NCBI RefSeq assembly: GCF_007004625.1
Contig: NZ_VIFV01000026.1
Location: forward strand, 1 to 47,394
DNA from: Planococcus salinarum
GTDB taxonomy: Bacteria; Bacillota; Bacilli; Bacillales_A; Planococcaceae
Length of the DNA: 47,394 bases
Direction: 5' to 3'
The notes beneath the pieces are model-generated. The model did not search any database. It worked only from the letters and a program-made list of their open reading frames with translations, and was not told where the DNA came from. Below, piece by piece: positions 44,409-47,394 of this stretch. Each line of letters starts with the position of its first letter. Position 1 is the first letter of the stretch. The position numbers and the translations under genes are program-made.

Positions 44409-44437
44409 TTGCGGGACGCCGCATCATCGAATTTATT
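44409..44437 (+). promoter_or_regulatory. Candidate weak promoter of subtilisin gene 2
   Basis: TTGCGG (44409-44414), 17 bases, TTTATT (44432-44437), aligned with the candidate promoter of gene 1. A ten-base palindrome, CTAACGTTAG, lies about 30 bases further up; it is only partly kept in gene 1. Confidence 0.35.
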
Positions 44438-44443
44438 GCCATA

Positions 44444-44790
44444 AAAAAACATATAGGGATAGGAGATTGATGTATGAAGAGATCAGGAAAGATTTTCACA
44501 ACTGCAATGCTGGCAGTCACTTTGATATTGCCTTCAATGGGGGTAAGCGCCGATGAAGGAAATGCAGCAGCCAATGGCAATGAAAAATTCCGGGTACTGG
44601 TTGACTCAGCCGATCAGAACAGCCTGAAGAATGTGAAACAGCAGTACGGTGTACATTGGGATTTCGCTGCGGAAGGTTTTACAACCGATATGAATGAGAA
44701 ACAATTCAATGCTTTAGAGAAAAATAAAAACTTAACTGTAGAAAAAGTTCCGGAGTTGGAAATAGCGACTGCTACGGACAAGCCGGAAGC
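44444..44790 (+). repeat. 347-bp direct repeat, copy 2
   Basis: Identical to 42836-43182. A second identical block of 71 bases, around the active-site serine, is 45536-45606 against 43928-43998. The sequence between the two blocks differs at many third positions. Confidence 0.95.
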
Positions 44791-45736
44791 TTTATACGAA
44801 GCGATGGCTGCATCCCAGTCAACGCCCTGGGGCATCAAAGCCATCTATAATAACAGCAGCATCACTCAAACAAGTGGTGGCAGCGGCATCAATATTGCAG
44901 TTCTGGATACGGGCGTCAATACAAATCATCCGGATTTGAAAAATAGTGTGGAGCAATGCAAAGATTTCACTGTAGGTACAAGTTTCACGGATAACAGCTG
45001 TACAGACCGCCAGGGGCACGGTACACACGTGGCCGGATCAGCTTTGGCTGACGGCGGCACTGGAAGCGGTGTATATGGTGTGGCACCGGATGCGGATCTG
45101 TGGGCTTACAAAGTACTTGGCGATGACGGTTCCGGTTACGCCGACGATATCGCGGTGGCAATTCGCCACGCCGGTGATCAGGCAACTGCCCTTAATACAA
45201 AAGTTGTCATCAACATGTCTCTTGGTTCTTCGGGTGAAAGCAGCCTGATTACGAATGCAGTGGACTATGCCTATAACAAAGGCGTATTGATCATTGCAGC
45301 AGCAGGAAACTCGGGTCCAAAACCAGGTTCGATCGGTTATCCGGGTGCGCTGGTTAACGCAGTGGCAGTCGCTGCTCTTGAAGATACAATTCAGAATGGC
45401 ACTTATCGTGTAGCGGATTTCTCATCCCGCGGTCATAAACGTACAGCAGGAGATTATGTGATCCAAAAAGGCGACGTTGAAATTTCAGCGCCTGGTGCAG
45501 CAGTTTATTCTACCTGGTATGATGGCGGTTACGCAACAATCAGCGGAACGTCAATGGCTTCACCACACGCAGCAGGCCTTGCAGCGAAAATCTGGGCGCA
45601 ATATCCGACAGCTTCGAATGTGGATATTAGAGGCGATTTGCAATCCCGCGCTTATGAAAACGATATCCTGTCAGGTAATAGTGCAGGCTCCGGTGATGAT
45701 ATTGCATCAGGGTTCGGATTTGCCAAAGCACAATAA
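44474..45736 (+). CDS. Secreted subtilisin-like serine protease 2 (S8, S41/S39-like)
   Basis: 420 residues, same plan as the gene at 42866: signal peptide, I9 pro-region, S8 domain with Asp145, His182, Ser360 and oxyanion Asn279, and Cys162/Cys176. The first 136 or so residues are identical to the paralogue. Differences gather in the catalytic domain: S-F-T-D for S-Y-T-N, G-N-S-G-P-K-P for G-N-E-G-P-Y-Q, S-R-G-H-K-R-T-A for S-R-G-Y-S-W-T-D, and the tail G-N-S-A-G-S for G-Y-Y-A-G-Y. These are surface loops and may change specificity or stability. It is followed by a terminator, then the regulator gene. Confidence 0.95.
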   Translation: MKRSGKIFTTAMLAVTLILPSMGVSADEGNAAANGNEKFRVLVDSADQNSLKNVKQQYGVHWDFAAEGFTTDMNEKQFNALEKNKNLTVEKVPELEIATATDKPEALYEAMAASQSTPWGIKAIYNNSSITQTSGGSGINIAVLDTGVNTNHPDLKNSVEQCKDFTVGTSFTDNSCTDRQGHGTHVAGSALADGGTGSGVYGVAPDADLWAYKVLGDDGSGYADDIAVAIRHAGDQATALNTKVVINMSLGSSGESSLITNAVDYAYNKGVLIIAAAGNSGPKPGSIGYPGALVNAVAVAALEDTIQNGTYRVADFSSRGHKRTAGDYVIQKGDVEISAPGAAVYSTWYDGGYATISGTSMASPHAAGLAAKIWAQYPTASNVDIRGDLQSRAYENDILSGNSAGSGDDIASGFGFAKAQ

Positions 45737-45753
45737 AAGATTCATCTGCAAGA

Positions 45754-45785
45754 GCAGTTCCGGTGTTACACTGGAACTGTTTTTA
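45754..45785 (+). terminator. Terminator after subtilisin gene 2
   Basis: CAGTTCCGGTGT and ACACTGGAACTG pair (one G-U) and run into TTTTTATA. It lies about 40 bases before the regulator start. Confidence 0.88.
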
Positions 45786-45826
45786 TATGGTATTATTTTA
45801 TTAATCTGACACAAAAGGGTGAGGCT

Positions 45827-47056
45827 ATGAATGTCGGGTCCGTAATCAAATATTACCGGTCAAAAAACAATATGACGCAATCCCAACTGGCCGACGGCAT
45901 CTGTTCTATTTCACATCTGAGCAAGATTGAATCCAATACATATACGCCGCATGAATCAACAATCGAAGCTTTATTATCCAAAATGGGGGTTCAGTGGAAA
46001 AAGGAAGTGGTGAAACGGGAGCGTCTGGAACGCCAATTGAATGATTTCGTCATCTGTTTGCTGCATTACGACCTTGAGCAGATGGAGGAGCAATACAGTA
46101 AATTGCAGGAAGATGATGAATATATCCAATCTACCGATCTTGTGAATCGCTATGAATTGTATAAGTTCCGCTACTATTTGTATATACAGGATCAAAACAG
46201 GTCTGACCGTCAAAAAGAACTGCTGGAACGTTTGAAGAATTCCTTTACGGAATCGGAAACCTGGATGCATCAGCTCTTTTTATCGCTTTACTTTACCCAG
46301 GCCAATAAAAAAGAACTGGCCATGGAATATGCAAAATCCCTCGACGGGGGAATGCAGAGCATTCCACAGAAATTCGAGGGGGAATTCTATTACCAGAAGG
46401 CCCGGTTGCTGATCATGCATGAGCAATATGAATTGTCGGCCCATTACGCCGAATTGTCCGTGCAGTATTTCAAGCTCAATTACAATTACATCCGGCTCCT
46501 CCATGCCCAATTGCTGCTGGCCATCAATTACATGAGACGTAATTTGCTTGTGCAGGCTGCGGGGATATTCGAAGTGCTGAAGCGCAATACCAGACTGATG
46601 GATCAGAAGGAATTATACAATCAGACATTGTATAATTTTGCTGAATTGATGAAAACCCGTCACGAGCACAGCCAGGCTTTTGATCTGTTGATCGAACTGC
46701 ATGAAATCATGTCAAAAGATACATTTTTCTACAAAGCAGTCTTGGTCAGCCTGATTGAAACTGCGGTGGAAATTGGGGCCGATGCTTGGGAGTGCGTAAA
46801 GGAACTAAGGGAGCTGTCGGCAGGGCCCGAAGACGAATATTTTCTTTTATACTTAAATTATTTCGAGAAGCGAAATTTTTCCCAACCAGACCTTTTGACT
46901 TATTCAGAAGAAAAAATGTTCCCATTTTTCAGAAAACATGGTTACATAAGAGAAAGCAAAAAGATCGCTTTGGAACTGGCTGAACACTTTCAACGTGAAC
47001 AGCAATGGGAAAAGGCGATGTATTATCAATCCTATTACGCCAGAAACGGAGGATGA
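45827..47056 (+). CDS. RNPP-type quorum-sensing regulator (HTH + TPR-like helical repeats)
   Basis: 409 residues. An N-terminal Cro/C1-type helix-turn-helix (1 to about 62) contains M-T-Q-S-Q-L-A-D-G-I-C-S-I-S-H-L-S-K-I-E. About 340 residues of paired helices follow, with TPR-like features such as E-F-Y-Y-Q-K-A-R-L-L, Y-E-L-S-A-H-Y-A-E-L-S and QAAGIFEVLKRN. Size and plan match NprR (about 420) more than PlcR (about 285); these bind secreted, re-imported peptides. A short pro-peptide gene starts six bases after the stop, as with plcR-papR and nprR-nprX. GGGTGAGG precedes the ATG. Orthology to NprR is not claimed; the nearby subtilisins are its most likely targets. Confidence 0.85.
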   Translation: MNVGSVIKYYRSKNNMTQSQLADGICSISHLSKIESNTYTPHESTIEALLSKMGVQWKKEVVKRERLERQLNDFVICLLHYDLEQMEEQYSKLQEDDEYIQSTDLVNRYELYKFRYYLYIQDQNRSDRQKELLERLKNSFTESETWMHQLFLSLYFTQANKKELAMEYAKSLDGGMQSIPQKFEGEFYYQKARLLIMHEQYELSAHYAELSVQYFKLNYNYIRLLHAQLLLAINYMRRNLLVQAAGIFEVLKRNTRLMDQKELYNQTLYNFAELMKTRHEHSQAFDLLIELHEIMSKDTFFYKAVLVSLIETAVEIGADAWECVKELRELSAGPEDEYFLLYLNYFEKRNFSQPDLLTYSEEKMFPFFRKHGYIRESKKIALELAEHFQREQQWEKAMYYQSYYARNGG

Positions 47057-47062
47057 ATTGAT

Positions 47063-47224
47063 ATGAAAAAAGCGAAATTGATCTTATTGACTGGAGTGGC
47101 TGCGGCCATGATGGTGATGGGGGCGTGGGCTCCCGCAGCTTCACAGGTGGATGGCTCCACTGCTGTCGCCGCTTCCGGCGATGTACAGGAAAACTCAATT
47201 CCGACTATTTTACCCCCCCTGTAA
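47063..47224 (+). CDS. Exported signalling pro-peptide (PapR/NprX-like, 53 residues)
   Basis: ATG 47063 lies behind GGAGGATGAATTG; the ribosome site overlaps the end of the regulator gene. The product has a basic start, a hydrophobic signal peptide (about 5-22) with a cleavage-like A-W-A-P-A-A-S, and a short propeptide D-G-S-T-A-V-A-A-S-G-D-V-Q. It ends in E-N-S-I-P-T-I-L-P-P-L. This is the build of RNPP signal precursors, where the last 5-8 residues form the active peptide, here perhaps IPTILPPL or shorter. A run of seven C bases (47213-47219) encodes the two prolines. It is followed by a terminator at 47241. No similarity to a named peptide is known to me. Confidence 0.8.
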   Translation: MKKAKLILLTGVAAAMMVMGAWAPAASQVDGSTAVAASGDVQENSIPTILPPL

Positions 47225-47240
47225 AATAGCGGTTTGTTCC

Positions 47241-47273
47241 AAAGCTCCCGGCACAAGCCCCGGGAGCTTTTTT
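47241..47273 (+). terminator. Terminator after the pro-peptide gene
   Basis: AAAGCTCCCGG, loop, CCGGGAGCTTTTTT; it closes the regulator-peptide operon. Confidence 0.93.
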
Positions 47274-47303
47274 GGTGTGCCCGGCATGGGCGTAATCTAT
47301 AGG

Positions 47304-47394
47304 GTGCGAGTCCCGAACTGTGAAGGCAGAAGTAACAGTTAGCCAAGCGCAAGGGTGTCCACGGCGACGTGGAATCTGAAGGAAGCGGGCGGCA
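47304..47394 (+). mobile_element. Group II intron, 5' end (cut by window edge)
   Basis: Begins with GTGCGAG, the usual 5' splice-site consensus, and continues with AACTGTGAAGGCAGAAGTAACAGTTAGCC and then AAGGGTGTCC, GACGTGGAATCTGAAGGAAGC and GGGCGGCA. These match domain I of a common Firmicute group II intron with a reverse transcriptase. The reverse transcriptase and domains V/VI lie beyond the window. It sits about 30 bases after the terminator of the peptide gene, consistent with the preference of some group II introns for terminator-like hairpins. Confidence 0.85.

Noticed and set aside
1..47394. CRISPR array, tRNA or rRNA genes
   Set aside because: No regularly spaced repeats, cloverleaf-type sequences or rRNA stretches were seen.

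Overview
The window reads as low-to-mid GC Gram-positive (Bacillales) chromosome. The nearest fit is a Planococcaceae-type organism (Planococcus, Planomicrobium, Sporosarcina and relatives). Reasons: strong AGGAGG-type ribosome sites, frequent TTG/GTG starts, LipM/LipA/YkuI/YitT/LtaS homologues of Bacillus type, and two secreted subtilisins close to the cold-active Antarctic S41/S39 type. The genus is inference. The left edge cuts the 3' end of an IS30-family transposase and the right edge cuts the 5' end of a group II intron, so this may be one assembly contig bounded by repeats.

Layout. 1-2.4 kb: IS30 remnant, then a TPP riboswitch leading directly into a lipM-lipA (lipoate assembly) operon. 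2.5-6.3 kb: minus-strand genes, including a DUF2975 gene with an apparent one-base frameshift, a Mug-type DNA glycosylase, a VOC protein and an S9 peptidase. 6.6-20.8 kb: a mosaic of short operons: small membrane proteins, a kinase-fold protein, a diguanylate cyclase, lipoproteins, class I aldolase, SDR-selO, an NhaC-type antiporter, a hydroxyacyl-CoA dehydrogenase, an LtaS-type enzyme and a methyltransferase. 21-29 kb: a stressosome-like STAS protein, a surface methionine-sulfoxide repair operon (TlpA-like thioredoxin plus MsrAB, both lipoproteins), Nudix hydrolases, a ZIP-like membrane protein, an SDR and a GNAT protein. 29.5-33 kb: secreted M14 carboxypeptidase, a 440-bp structured repeat with inverted ends, PAP2 phosphatase and PPK2. 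33-42.2 kb: luciferase-like oxidoreductase, YkuI-like EAL protein, YitT protein, capA-gyrI pair, cysK and an amidase, with several tiny membrane-protein genes.

The most interesting region is 42.5-47.4 kb. It holds two tandem subtilisin genes with identical leaders, signal peptides and most of the pro-region, but diverged catalytic domains. A helix-turn-helix/TPR-like regulator of RNPP (PlcR/NprR) size follows. Six bases after its stop lies an unlisted 53-codon gene for an exported pro-peptide ending in ...SIPTILPPL. By architecture this is a candidate peptide quorum-sensing cassette that could control the adjacent proteases, with a C7 tract inside the presumed signal sequence. The second notable item is the TPP riboswitch on lipM-lipA, which would link thiamine-PP level to lipoate assembly; both are cofactors of the 2-oxoacid dehydrogenases.

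All calls come from reading the sequence and remembered family motifs; no database search was run.
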